Below are positions 7,089 to 15,466 of a stretch of 21,257 bases of DNA, piece by piece (positions within the stretch are counted from its first letter, which is position 1; every line of letters begins with the position of its first letter). A program made the translations under genes and the position numbers. Under the pieces are notes generated by a model. It was not told the origin of the DNA. It did no database searches and saw nothing but the letters and a program-made list of their open reading frames with translations. The stretch comes from Frankiaceae bacterium (GTDB taxonomy: Bacteria > Actinomycetota > Actinomycetes > JAVEEB01), in assembly GCA_030840665.1 (NCBI GenBank), contig JAVEEB010000005.1, forward strand, positions 1-21,257, in the 5' to 3' direction.

Positions 7089-7714
7089 GAGCCCTCCGTC
7101 GCGGTCACGAGAGCGCGAAACAGGAGTGCAGTCGAGGTTGCGCCGGGGTCCTGGTGTCCGACACTGCGGGGACCCAGGTAGCTGGCTCGTCCCTTCAGCG
7201 CCTGCAAGGGGATCGTCGCGGCCGCGCCGTCCTCGGCCGCGTGCAGGGCTCGCTTCGCCGCGACCGGGATGCCGGCACCATCGTCGACTGCGGCCTGGAA
7301 GGCATCCGTCGCCGGAGCGAGCGCATCGACCATCGTCTTGTCGCCCACTGACGCGGCCCCCAGCTTGCGGATCGCCGCGAGAGCGTCGTGCAAGGCCGCT
7401 GCGAGCTGTGCCGGAGTGACGTCGGAGTCCTTTCCAAGCGACTTACCCGCGACGCGGAACGCCGAGCCGAAGAGAGGACCGGAGGCGCCGCCGACAGTGG
7501 AGATCAAGGTGTTGCCCGTCAGCAGCAGCACCTCCCCGGGGCTGTCGGCATCCCTCTTGTCGACGGCGGCGACGACGGCGGTGAACCCACGGAGCATGTT
7601 GACGCCGTGGTCCGCATCCCCGATAGCCGAGTCGAGGCTGGTCAGGTGGTCCTTGTTCTGCTCGACAAGGCGCAGCATCTCCCGAACCCACGATCGAGCA
7701 ATCGTTCCGTTCAC
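7085..7714 (-). CDS. dhaL: Dihydroxyacetone kinase subunit DhaL (ADP-binding)
   Basis: This 209-residue subunit holds ADP permanently as a phosphate shuttle between DhaM and DHA on DhaK. The magnesium-binding aspartates are in LDSAIGDADHG (residues 28, 33 and 35). The later motifs VGGASGPLFG, GDKTMVDAL and KGRASYLGPRSVGHQDPGATS are those of DhaL. The start is set at GTG 7714, with an ACGAGG ribosome site about 6 bases upstream, giving almost the Escherichia coli length (210). The same open frame continues upstream to 7948 but would swallow the operator at 7813-7829. ATG 7678 is in frame but would remove the conserved N-terminal helix. It is the first gene of the dhaL-enzyme I unit. Confidence 0.96.
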   Translation of the reverse strand: MNGTIARSWVREMLRLVEQNKDHLTSLDSAIGDADHGVNMLRGFTAVVAAVDKRDADSPGEVLLLTGNTLISTVGGASGPLFGSAFRVAGKSLGKDSDVTPAQLAAALHDALAAIRKLGAASVGDKTMVDALAPATDAFQAAVDDGAGIPVAAKRALHAAEDGAAATIPLQALKGRASYLGPRSVGHQDPGATSTALLFRALVTATEGS

Positions 7715-7812
7715 GGTGGACCTCGTTACTCCGGCCCCGTAGGGCACGCCGACAACGACCGCGGCGCAGAACGCCGCGCCATACGATTTCCGGTGCAACT
7801 CGTTTCTAGGTT

Positions 7813-7829
7813 GTTCGACAATGTCGAAC
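7813..7829. promoter_or_regulatory. Perfect 17-bp palindromic operator before dhaL-ptsI
   Basis: GTTCGACAATGTCGAAC is a perfect 8+1+8 palindrome, 98 bases before the dhaL start and just after the end of the pyrophosphatase gene. On the plus strand it is followed by GCTGTT, as is the site at 9209; the site at 3586 is followed by GGCGTT. The motif with its flank therefore recurs in a fixed orientation relative to three minus-strand units. Confidence 0.8.
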
Positions 7830-7944
7830 GCTGTTACCGGTGGAAAGAACGTAGGTCCAGCTGCGAGAAGTGTCAAGAGATCCGCACCAGCCGGCCTGGA
7901 ACTCAACGGCGCACGGGCCGATCGGAACTCCACGACGCCTGGGA

Positions 7945-8481
7945 TCACCGCACTTCCACGGTTGTGATCGCGTCGTAAGGGGAGGACGTAGGCGCCGCCT
8001 GCGCCCGCTGCAGCCGATTGCGTGACGCGACGATTTCCAACCCGGCCTCATCGCGGCCGACCCAGTGGGCGCCTTCGACAGACTTACCGGGCTCGAGCTC
8101 CTTGTACGTCTCGAAGAAGTGCTGGATCTCCATCCTGTAGAAGGCTGGGAGGTCGTCGATGTCCTGCAGGCCGGCGAGGCGCGGGTCGTTGGACGGTACG
8201 CACATGACCTTGTCGTCACCGCCCTTTTCGTCGCGCATCCGGAACATCCCGATGGCGCGGCACGCGATCAGGCAGCCGGGGAACGTGGGCTCCTCGAGCA
8301 GGACCATCGCGTCGAGCGGGTCTTCGTCCTCGCCGAGCGTGTCGTCGATGAACCCGTAGTCGGCCGGGTACCGGGTGGCGGTGAACAGCATGCGGTCGAG
8401 ACGGATGCGACCGGAGTGGTGGTCCATCTCGTACTTGTTGCGCTGTCCCTTGGGGATCTCGATCGTGACGTCGAAGCTCAT
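7945..8481 (-). CDS. ppa: Soluble (family I) inorganic pyrophosphatase
   Basis: This 178-residue enzyme hydrolyses PPi to two phosphates. It begins with the typical [18 protein letters not shown], continues with DYGFIDDT and has the family signature [15 protein letters not shown] with its metal-binding aspartates; the late segment with [12 protein letters not shown] is also typical. Actinobacterial enzymes are usually near 165 residues; the extra length is a C-terminal tail. ATG 8481 is preferred because the protein then begins at the conserved N-terminus. However, GTG 8538 is in frame, overlaps the adenylate kinase stop in a GTGA quartet and has GGGAG about 7 bases upstream, so a 19-residue longer, coupled product is possible. 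It is the second gene of a unit with adenylate kinase. Confidence 0.95.
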   Translation of the reverse strand: MSFDVTIEIPKGQRNKYEMDHHSGRIRLDRMLFTATRYPADYGFIDDTLGEDEDPLDAMVLLEEPTFPGCLIACRAIGMFRMRDEKGGDDKVMCVPSNDPRLAGLQDIDDLPAFYRMEIQHFFETYKELEPGKSVEGAHWVGRDEAGLEIVASRNRLQRAQAAPTSSPYDAITTVEVR

Positions 8482-8534
8482 GGTCGTGTCCACGACCGGC
8501 GCGGCAGACGAGTAGGCCGCATCCGCGGGCGCTA

Positions 8535-9125
8535 TCACAGCCCGACTCCCCCGACTGAGCTCCGCCGGTTGCGTGCATCGATCGACGTCAGGATGTCGGC
8601 CGTCACGGCGTCCACGGGTTTCGTCGCGTCGCATCTGACGAGGAGGTCACGATCCTCGTAGAACTTCACCAACGGCTCCGTGAGATGTTCGAACACGGAT
8701 TGTCTATGTGCGATGACCGCAATGCTGTCGTCGCTGCGGTGATCGGTTCGCGACGTCAAGCGGTCGACGAGCACAGCACGCGGGGCATGCAGATAGACGA
8801 CAACGTCTGGAAATGCGTAGCCACGACGAGCGGCAACGTGTGCCGTCTCGGCTTGGGACAGCGTGCGTGGGTATCCGTCCAACACGTATCCGCCGTCCTC
8901 GGTGGCGGCAAGCACGTGCGGCCAGACGACGCCGAAGACCGTCTCGTCATCGACGAGATCGCCGTCGTCGAGGCGCGTGCGCAGGGCCGATTGACAGTCG
9001 GACTGCGCGACGAACCCACGCAGCAGGTCCCCAACCCCGATGTGGCGCACCCTGAAATGGGCCGCCAACTGCGAGGCCTGGGTGCCCTTACCTGAGCCGG
9101 GCCCGCCCAACAGAACAATCCGCAT
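8535..9125 (-). CDS. adk: Adenylate kinase-like nucleoside monophosphate kinase (short LID)
   Basis: This 196-residue P-loop kinase probably converts AMP + ATP to two ADP. The start carries [10 protein letters not shown], then a divergent nucleotide-monophosphate region ([11 protein letters not shown]), the [12 protein letters not shown] motif and a short LID without zinc cysteines, as in mycobacterial enzymes. Housekeeping adk usually sits with secY and map in ribosomal operons; its place here, next to pyrophosphatase and behind a dha-type operator, suggests a paralogue with a metabolic task. AGGAGAG lies 7 bases before ATG 9125. Substrate specificity for AMP is inferred from the motifs; another nucleoside monophosphate cannot be excluded. 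Confidence 0.85.
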   Translation of the reverse strand: MRIVLLGGPGSGKGTQASQLAAHFRVRHIGVGDLLRGFVAQSDCQSALRTRLDDGDLVDDETVFGVVWPHVLAATEDGGYVLDGYPRTLSQAETAHVAARRGYAFPDVVVYLHAPRAVLVDRLTSRTDHRSDDSIAVIAHRQSVFEHLTEPLVKFYEDRDLLVRCDATKPVDAVTADILTSIDARNRRSSVGGVGL

Positions 9126-9208
9126 GTGTGCCGCTCTCCTGCAGGCAGTCCGCCGTGCCGACGCAGTGCGTCTCACGACGGAGAGACCCGCTCCGGTGAA
9201 TCAGCGTC

Positions 9209-9225
9209 GTACGACAATGCCGAAC
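9209..9225. promoter_or_regulatory. Operator-like site (15/17) before the adk-ppa unit
   Basis: GTACGACAATGCCGAAC matches the perfect palindrome at 15 of 17 positions and lies 83 bases upstream of the adenylate kinase start, a distance like those before the channel gene (74) and dhaL (98). It is followed by GCTGTT exactly as at 7813-7829, and a partial extra half (TTTCG at 9230-9234) follows. This links the adk-ppa unit to the dha genes; binding itself is not shown. Confidence 0.65.
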
Positions 9226-9329
9226 GCTGTTTCGACAGAGTAGGGACAAGCGACCATCGGCGCAAGTCGGGACGGCCATCTTCTGAGGGACCTGGGGGAG
9301 TCGCCGCCGGCGTCTGCCTCGCCGGAGTC

Positions 9330-11279
9330 CTATTCGTCTTCGGGCGGGTTGCTGTCGGGCGGGTTCCGATCGGGCGCGGAGTTGCTGGGCACGGGCGGCG
9401 CAATCGCAGCTCGTGCGCCCGCGGTGACGACCGCCGCGCTCAGAGACTTCAGGTCGAAGGCGCCGTGGTGCCGCCGGCCGTTGATGAAGAACGTCGGTGT
9501 GCCGCCGACGCCGGACAGGTCGGCACCATCGACGTCACCGGTGACGCGCGCCGCGTACACCCGGCGTTTGAGTTCGTCCGTGAACCGCTCGGTATCCAGG
9601 CCGAGCTCCGCGGCGTACTGCACGAGCTGCGTGAACCGCAGCCCGTCCTGGTGCTCGAAGAGCAGGTCGTGCATCTCCCAGAATGCGCCCTGGGCGGCCG
9701 CGGCCTCCGTCGCCTCGGCCGCCATCCGCGCATGCGGGTGGACATCGTCGAGCGGCAGGTGGCGCCAGACGTAGGTGAGGTCGTAGCCGGACAGCAATTC
9801 GCGTACGACGGGCTCCGCCTGCCCGCAATAGGGGCACTCGAGGTCGCCGTACTCGACGAGCGTCACATCGGCGGACGCCGGTCCGCGGATGTGATCGCGG
9901 TCGGGGTCGACGGGATCGAGCAGGTCCACGATGGCGGTCGAGGTGCCGAGGATGGCGCGGGCACGCGTCCTGTCCGGGAGCGCCTTTCCGACGCGGAAGA
10001 CCGCCCATGCCAGCAGGGGCGCGACGACCGCCGCCGCGAGCACTCCCGCCTTCGCCTCCGCGAGGCGGTCGGGCCCGAAGGCGAGTGACGCGATGAGCAG
10101 CGAAACGGTGAAGCCGACACCTGCGGCCGCCCCCGCTCCGCCTACCGACAGCCAGCCCACGGGCGGGCGCAGGCGCCCGCGGGACAGGAACCGCACCGCG
10201 TAGGCGACAGCCGTGATGCCGACGGGCTTGCCGACGACGTACGCCAGCAGGAGGCCCAACGTGACCGGCGAGCGCACCGCCTGGGCGAGGAAGTGCCCGC
10301 TGAGCGGGATGCCCGCATTGGCCAGAGCGAACAGCGGGACGATGGCGTAGCTGGACCACGGGTGCCACAGCTGCGCCAGCCGCTCGTTCGGAGACACGGC
10401 GGCGGACAGGCCGGCTCTGGCGCGGCGGGCGAGCTCCGGTGTCGGTTGCTCGCGGAACAGCCGGAAGTCGTCACTCGCCCGTTCGAGGTCGGCGCGCCCG
10501 GCCGGGTAGGCGTACGTGAGCAGACCCAGACCGAGACCGACGACCAGCGGGTCGATGCCCGAGTACGTCATCGCGACCCACATCGCGATCCCCAGCAGCG
10601 CGTAGACGATTCCCTGGTGCACGTTCAGCGCGCGCACGACAAGCACGACGCAGAACAGCCCGACCGCGACCAGCAGCGGCGCCCATTCGACGTGCTGGGT
10701 GTACACGAAGGCGATCACCAGCAGCGCGACGATGTCGTCCACGACGACCACCGTGAGCACGAATGCGCGCAACCGGTCCGCGAAGCGCGGCCCTACCAGG
10801 GTGAGGATGCCGAGGGCGAAGGCCGTGTCCGTCGACATCGCGGCGCCCCACCCGTGCCGCGCCGCCGTGTCCGCGTTGAAGGCGACGAAGATCGCGACCG
10901 GTAAAGCCATCCCGCCGAGTCCGGCGAGCAGCGGCAGGGCAACGCGGCGCATCTCGCGCAGCTCGCCTATGTCTGCCTCGCGCCGCGCCTCCAGGCCGAC
11001 GACGAAGAAGAAGAACGCCATCAGGCCGTTGTTGATCCAGGTGCGCAGGTCGAGCGCCAGGCCGTGACCGTCGACGCGCACGGACAACTGCGTGTGCCAG
11101 AAGTTTTCGTACGAAGTGACCGACACGTTGGCCCAGACGAGTGCGGCGACGGCCGCCCCGAGGAGCACGAGTGCGCTGAGTGCCTCGGTGTCGACGAACG
11201 CGCGCAGCGGCGTCCGCAGCCGGCGTGACCAGGGCGTGCTGCCATCAGGCAGGTCGTCCAGAGCGGCGGCTGCAGTCAT
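9330..11279 (-). CDS. nhaA: Na+/H+ antiporter NhaA fused to a DsbA-like thioredoxin domain
   Basis: This 649-residue protein has two parts. Residues 1 to about 430 are an NhaA antiporter, with the functional aspartates at 151 (STDTAFALG) and at 181-182 (VVVVDDIVALLV), offset by 18 from Escherichia coli Asp133, 163 and 164. After a short linker, residues about 465-620 form a DsbA-like fold with CPYC at 482-485 and the cis-proline loop GGTPTFF near 595. The tail is proline-, aspartate- and glutamate-rich. NhaA-thioredoxin fusions are known from actinobacteria. The antiporter exchanges sodium for protons across the membrane; the role of the redox domain, and which side of the membrane it faces, are not established here. 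It is 45 bases downstream of the aldehyde dehydrogenase gene on the same strand. Confidence 0.95.
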   Translation of the reverse strand: MTAAAALDDLPDGSTPWSRRLRTPLRAFVDTEALSALVLLGAAVAALVWANVSVTSYENFWHTQLSVRVDGHGLALDLRTWINNGLMAFFFFVVGLEARREADIGELREMRRVALPLLAGLGGMALPVAIFVAFNADTAARHGWGAAMSTDTAFALGILTLVGPRFADRLRAFVLTVVVVDDIVALLVIAFVYTQHVEWAPLLVAVGLFCVVLVVRALNVHQGIVYALLGIAMWVAMTYSGIDPLVVGLGLGLLTYAYPAGRADLERASDDFRLFREQPTPELARRARAGLSAAVSPNERLAQLWHPWSSYAIVPLFALANAGIPLSGHFLAQAVRSPVTLGLLLAYVVGKPVGITAVAYAVRFLSRGRLRPPVGWLSVGGAGAAAGVGFTVSLLIASLAFGPDRLAEAKAGVLAAAVVAPLLAWAVFRVGKALPDRTRARAILGTSTAIVDLLDPVDPDRDHIRGPASADVTLVEYGDLECPYCGQAEPVVRELLSGYDLTYVWRHLPLDDVHPHARMAAEATEAAAAQGAFWEMHDLLFEHQDGLRFTQLVQYAAELGLDTERFTDELKRRVYAARVTGDVDGADLSGVGGTPTFFINGRRHHGAFDLKSLSAAVVTAGARAAIAPPVPSNSAPDRNPPDSNPPEDE

Positions 11280-11324
11280 GGTCCTGCAGTATGCCGCGCA
11301 CCTAGGCCCCAGGACGACCCGTGG

Positions 11325-12755
11325 CTAGGCGTCGAGGTTGGTCATCACGTGCTTGATGCGGGTGTAGTCCTCGAACGAGTACACCGACAGGTCCTTGCCG
11401 TAGCCCGAGTGCTTGAAGCCACCGTGCGGCATCTCGGCGACCACCGGGATGTGCGTGTTGATCCACACGCAGCCGTAGTCGAGGCGGCGGGCCATCCGCA
11501 TGGCCCGCCCGTGGTCCTTCGTCCACACGCTGGATGCGAGGCCGTACTTGACCCCGTTCGCCCACGCGAGCGCCCGCTCCTCGTCGTCGAACCGCTGCAC
11601 GGTGATGACCGGCCCGAAAACCTCGTTCTGGCTCAGCTCGTCGTCCTGCAGCAACCCCGACACGACGGTGGGTGAGAAGAAGTAGCCGCGGTCGCCCAGC
11701 CGCGCGCCGCCGGTCTCTACGGTTGCGTGCGACGGCAGCCGGTCGAAGAAGCCGCTGACCCGGGCCAGCTGGTTGACGTTGTTGAGCGGACCGAAGTCGG
11801 CCTCGCCGTCGGCGGGCGTGCCCGTCGTGGTGCCCTTGGCCGCCTCGGTCAGCGCGGCGACGAAGTCGTTGTGAACGCCGGCGCCGACGAGGACCCGGGT
11901 CGCCGCTGTGCAGTCCTGGCCCGCGTTGAAGTAGCCGGCCATCGCGATCCCCGCCGCGGCAGCCTCGACGTCGGCGTCGTCGAAGACCATGACCGGCGCC
12001 TTGCCGCCGAGCTCGAGGTGCACCCGTTTCAGGTCGCTGGACGCGGCGGCCGCAACTTCCATGCCCGCGCGGATCGAGCCGGTCACGGACACCATCGCCG
12101 GGGTCGGGTGGGCGACGAGCGCCCGCCCCGTGTCGCGGTCTCCTGTCACCACGTTGAAGACCCCCGGCGGCAGGAACTCCGCCATGATCTCCGCCATCAG
12201 TACGGTCGACGCCGGCGTCGTATCGCTCGGCTTCATGACCACGGTGTTGCCGGCGGCCAGCGCCGGCGCGAACTTCCAGACGGCCATCATCAGCGGGTAG
12301 TTCCACGGCGTCACCTGCGCGCAGACGCCGAGCGGCTCCCGTCGTACAAAAGATGTGTGTCCGGCCAGGTATTCGCCCGCCGACACCCCTTGCAGCATGC
12401 GCGCGGCACCGGCGAAGAACCGGATCTGGTCGGCCGACGGCGGCAGCTCTTCGGAGGCGGTCAACGCGCGCGGCTTGCCCGTGTTCTGGCACTCGGCGTC
12501 GAGGAGGGCCTCGGCGTTCGCCTCGATCGCGTCGGCGATGTGCAGGAGCGCCCGCTGGCGCTGGGACGGGGTCGTGTCGCGCCACCCCTCGAAGGCGCCG
12601 GCCGCGGCCTGCATCGCCGCATCCACATCCGCCGGCCCGGACAAGGGGGCGGTGCCGAAAACCTCGCCGGTGCTCGGGTCGATGAGGTCGGTCGTGCGGC
12701 CGTCGGCGGCGGGAGCGCTCTGTCCACCGATGAAGTTCGCCAGGTTTCGGGACAC
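11325..12755 (-). CDS. Aldehyde dehydrogenase, probable gamma-aminobutyraldehyde dehydrogenase
   Basis: This 476-residue NAD(P)-dependent aldehyde dehydrogenase has Asn152 in TPWNYP, Lys175 in MKPSD, the general base Glu248 in HLELGGKAP and the catalytic Cys282 in [14 protein letters not shown]. The FNAGQDCTA context is typical of PatD/Prr-type gamma-aminobutyraldehyde dehydrogenases, which oxidise the aldehyde from putrescine to GABA. The divergent polyamine-type importer supports that role. The start is GTG 12755, with GGAGG 8 bases upstream; longer open frames upstream lack homology. No putrescine transaminase or oxidase is in the window, so the pathway is incomplete here. The exact substrate is inferred. 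Confidence 0.9.
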   Translation of the reverse strand: MSRNLANFIGGQSAPAADGRTTDLIDPSTGEVFGTAPLSGPADVDAAMQAAAGAFEGWRDTTPSQRQRALLHIADAIEANAEALLDAECQNTGKPRALTASEELPPSADQIRFFAGAARMLQGVSAGEYLAGHTSFVRREPLGVCAQVTPWNYPLMMAVWKFAPALAAGNTVVMKPSDTTPASTVLMAEIMAEFLPPGVFNVVTGDRDTGRALVAHPTPAMVSVTGSIRAGMEVAAAASSDLKRVHLELGGKAPVMVFDDADVEAAAAGIAMAGYFNAGQDCTAATRVLVGAGVHNDFVAALTEAAKGTTTGTPADGEADFGPLNNVNQLARVSGFFDRLPSHATVETGGARLGDRGYFFSPTVVSGLLQDDELSQNEVFGPVITVQRFDDEERALAWANGVKYGLASSVWTKDHGRAMRMARRLDYGCVWINTHIPVVAEMPHGGFKHSGYGKDLSVYSFEDYTRIKHVMTNLDA

Positions 12756-13013
12756 GACGCCAGCCTCCGTGCCGCGGCCGACGGTGGCTTGACCGGGCGG
12801 AGCCGCGTCGATCGCCCGGTGCCGGGATTCTGTCAGAGGCCCCGGCGTCCGACAACCGATCCCCGCGCCAAAGTGCCTCCAAGACGCACGAAATCGTTGC
12901 GAGTGTGTTTCGTTGTCGCTGGATCACTTGTCGGCGGGCGCCTGATCTGACAGCCTCGGGGCCATGCCAGCCTCTGGCTTGCTGTGCCGACCGCCTCGAC
13001 GGAGGATGAATCA
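12756..13013. promoter_or_regulatory. Divergent promoter region between aldehyde dehydrogenase and ABC importer
   Basis: This 258-base non-coding gap separates two outward-facing units. It contains ACGAAA (12888-12893) and TTTCGT (12908-12913), a 6-base inverted repeat with 14 bases between. An outer pair, CTGTCAGA (12830-12837) and TCTGACAG (12946-12953), is also complementary. These could be operators for a shared regulator, but short repeats of this size can arise by chance and no regulator gene is next to them. I could not assign -35/-10 boxes with confidence. Confidence 0.4.
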
Positions 13014-14297
13014 ATGACCGACGACTTCCGCCGCTCCCCGGAATTCCGCGACTTCCTCGCCCAGGCGAGCCGGCGTGACTTCTTGCGCATCGCCGGCCTC
13101 GGCGGCGTCGCCGCCTTCCTGGCCTCCTGCAGCACCAAGGGCGCGGCGATCAAGGCCAGCGACACCGCACTGCCGTCCTCGAGTGGGCCCTCGCCGACGG
13201 GCGGCACGAGTGGGTCGACCACCCCGAGCACGGCCACGACGCCGCCGAGCAACGACAAGTCGGACGTGGACAAGCTCGTCGTGTTCAGCAACTGGCCCCT
13301 CTACATCGACGTGGACGCCAAGAACGAGTCCCTGCACCCGACGCTCGCGGCCTTCACGAAGTCGACCGGCGTGAAGGTGACCTACACCGAGGACGTCAAC
13401 GACAACGACCAGTTCTTCGGCAAGGTGAAGCCGCAACTGTCCGCCGGCCAGGACACGAAGCGCGACATCATCGTCCTCACCGACTGGATGGCCGCGCGCA
13501 TGATCCGGCTCAACTGGGTGCAGAAGTTCGACCCGGCCAACGTCCCCAACGCAAAGAACCTGCGGGCGGCGCTCAAGAGCCCCCCGTGGGACCCGGACCG
13601 CTCGCACACGCTGCCGTGGGCGACGGGCCTGACGGGCATCGCCACCAACACGAAGGTGACCGGTGGCAAGACCGTGACGAGCATGACGCAGTTGCTCACC
13701 GACAAGTCCCTCAAGGGCAAGGTGACGTGCCTGACCGAGATGCGCGACACCGTCGGCCTGATCATGCTCGAGATGGGCAAGGACCCCGCCAACTTCACCG
13801 ACGCGGACTACACCGCCGCCCTCGACATGCTGCAGACGGCGGTCAGCTCAGGGCAGATCCGGCAGTTCACCGGCAACGAGTATGCGCAAGCGCTCGGCAA
13901 GGGCAGCATCGCGGCGGCGGTGGCGTGGTCGGGCGACGTCATTCAGCTGCAGGCGGCCAACAAGGACATCAAGTTCACGGCCCCCGACTCCGGCCTGATG
14001 ATCTGGTCGGACAACATGATGATCCCGAACCAGGCGCAGCATAAGAAGAACGCCGAGATGCTCATCAACTACTACTACGACCCGAAGGTCGCCGCGATGC
14101 TGGCCGCGTCGGTCAACTACATCTGTCCCGTCGAAGGTGCGCAGGAGGCGATGAAGTCGATCGACAAGACGCTCGCCACCAACCCGCTCATCTTCCCCGA
14201 CGACGCGACATTGGCGAAGACGCACGTGTTCATGGGGCTTTCGGCGACGCAGGAGACCACGTACTCCACGCAGTTCACCACCGTGACCGGCTCTTGA
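13014..14297 (+). CDS. Polyamine-type ABC importer, substrate-binding lipoprotein (Tat signal)
   Basis: This 427-residue PotD/PotF-like binding protein has a Tat-like N-terminus with twin arginines at 20-21 (SRRDFLR), a hydrophobic stretch and a lipobox ending at Cys39 (FLASC). It is therefore probably exported folded and lipid-anchored. A Ser/Thr/Pro/Gly-rich linker follows (about 55-85), and the binding domain begins near LVVFSNWPLYID. Features such as TYTEDVNDNDQFFGKVKPQL and a late YICPVEGAQEAM are typical of the spermidine/putrescine family. GGAGG at 13001-13005 fixes ATG 13014. It is the first gene of a four-gene importer. The ligand (putrescine, spermidine or related) is inferred from family and neighbours. 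Confidence 0.93.
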   Translation: MTDDFRRSPEFRDFLAQASRRDFLRIAGLGGVAAFLASCSTKGAAIKASDTALPSSSGPSPTGGTSGSTTPSTATTPPSNDKSDVDKLVVFSNWPLYIDVDAKNESLHPTLAAFTKSTGVKVTYTEDVNDNDQFFGKVKPQLSAGQDTKRDIIVLTDWMAARMIRLNWVQKFDPANVPNAKNLRAALKSPPWDPDRSHTLPWATGLTGIATNTKVTGGKTVTSMTQLLTDKSLKGKVTCLTEMRDTVGLIMLEMGKDPANFTDADYTAALDMLQTAVSSGQIRQFTGNEYAQALGKGSIAAAVAWSGDVIQLQAANKDIKFTAPDSGLMIWSDNMMIPNQAQHKKNAEMLINYYYDPKVAAMLAASVNYICPVEGAQEAMKSIDKTLATNPLIFPDDATLAKTHVFMGLSATQETTYSTQFTTVTGS

Positions 14298-14307
14298 GCG
14301 CGCCTCG

Positions 14308-15456
14308 ATGACGCCAACAGCCGGCGCTCCTGCGGGCGATCTGCGGCTCGTCGAGCTGACGAAGGACTTCGGGTCGGCCGTCGCCGTCGATTGCCTGTCG
14401 CTCACGATTCCCGCCGGTTCGTTCTTCGCGTTGCTCGGCCCGTCCGGTTGCGGCAAGACGACGACGCTGCGGATGGTCGCCGGCTTGGAGGAGCCGACAT
14501 CCGGGCGCATCTACCTCGGCGACGACGACGTGACGGATCGCAAGGCGTACAAGCGTCCCGTCAACACCGTCTTCCAGAACTACGCGCTCTTCCCGCACCT
14601 CAACGTGTTCGACAACATCGCGTTCGGCTTGCGGCGGCGGGGTGTCAAAGACGTGAAGGCACAGGTCGACCGGATGCTCGACGTCGTCGAGCTTCAAGGA
14701 TTTGGTGTACGCCGACCATCACAGCTTTCCGGTGGTCAGCAGCAGCGGATCGCCCTCGCCCGCGCCCTGATCAACACCCCGCAGGTGCTGCTGCTCGACG
14801 AGCCGCTCGGCGCGCTCGACCTCAAGCTGCGCCGCCAGATGCAGCTGGAGCTCAAGCGCATCCAGACGGACGTGGGCCTGACGTTCGTCCACGTCACGCA
14901 CGACCAGGAAGAGGCCATGACGATGGCCGACACGATCGCCGTGATGAACAACGGGAAGATCGAGCAGCTCGGCTCCCCCGTGGACCTGTACGAGAACCCG
15001 TCCACCGTGTTCGTGGCGAACTTCCTCGGGCAGTCCAACCTGGTCGCGGCGCAGATCGTCGGCACGCAGGGCGCCGACCTGCTGTTGGACGTGCAGGGGC
15101 GCAAGCTGACGATGCCGGCGGCGCGCAACTGTGCGACGGGCGATTCCGTGTACGTAGGGGTGCGCCCCGAAAAGGTGCGGCTGGTCCCGGCCGGCGCCTC
15201 GGTCGACCTGCCGGGGCACAACGTGCTCGACGGCGTCGTGATCGACGCCAGCTACACGGGAGTGACCACGCAGTACGTCGTGCGGATGGCGTGGGGCCAG
15301 GACCTGATGGTCATCGCCGCGAACGTGGGCAACGAGGTCCGCCTCACGGCCGGCGCCAACGCGCACCTGGTGTGGGACGCCTCGGACACGTTCGGCCTGG
15401 AGGCGACCGGAGACATCGCCGAGGGCATCGAAACGATTGACGAGGCAGGGTCTTGA
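14308..15456 (+). CDS. potA: Polyamine-type ABC importer, ATPase subunit (PotA-like)
   Basis: This 382-residue ATPase drives the importer. The Walker A motif is GPSGCGKTT (44-52), the Q-loop is Gln90, the signature LSGGQ is at 140-144, Walker B and glutamate are in LLLDEP (161-166), and the H-loop is in HVTHDQEEAMTMAD. A C-terminal TOBE-like regulatory domain follows from about residue 275 (YVGVRPEKVRL). The length is typical of PotA. The ATG lies 10 bases after the binding-protein stop, with no strong ribosome site, so it is probably translated by coupling. The symbol reflects family similarity, not a proven substrate. Confidence 0.93.
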   Translation: MTPTAGAPAGDLRLVELTKDFGSAVAVDCLSLTIPAGSFFALLGPSGCGKTTTLRMVAGLEEPTSGRIYLGDDDVTDRKAYKRPVNTVFQNYALFPHLNVFDNIAFGLRRRGVKDVKAQVDRMLDVVELQGFGVRRPSQLSGGQQQRIALARALINTPQVLLLDEPLGALDLKLRRQMQLELKRIQTDVGLTFVHVTHDQEEAMTMADTIAVMNNGKIEQLGSPVDLYENPSTVFVANFLGQSNLVAAQIVGTQGADLLLDVQGRKLTMPAARNCATGDSVYVGVRPEKVRLVPAGASVDLPGHNVLDGVVIDASYTGVTTQYVVRMAWGQDLMVIAANVGNEVRLTAGANAHLVWDASDTFGLEATGDIAEGIETIDEAGS

Positions 15457-15466
15457 CGGGGCCGGC

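Noticed and set aside
7715..7948. Upstream extension of DhaL to a 287-residue protein
   Set aside because: It would include the perfect palindrome and adds non-homologous sequence; GTG 7714 gives the normal DhaL length and has a ribosome site.
11281..11315. GTCCTG/CAGGAC inverted repeat between the aldehyde dehydrogenase and nhaA
   Set aside because: Six-base arms with a 23-base loop and no U-run; could easily be chance, so not listed as a feature.
11302..13014. A 570-codon minus-strand open frame
   Set aside because: It overlaps the aldehyde dehydrogenase in another frame and is arginine-rich without motifs; the dehydrogenase frame carries all catalytic residues.
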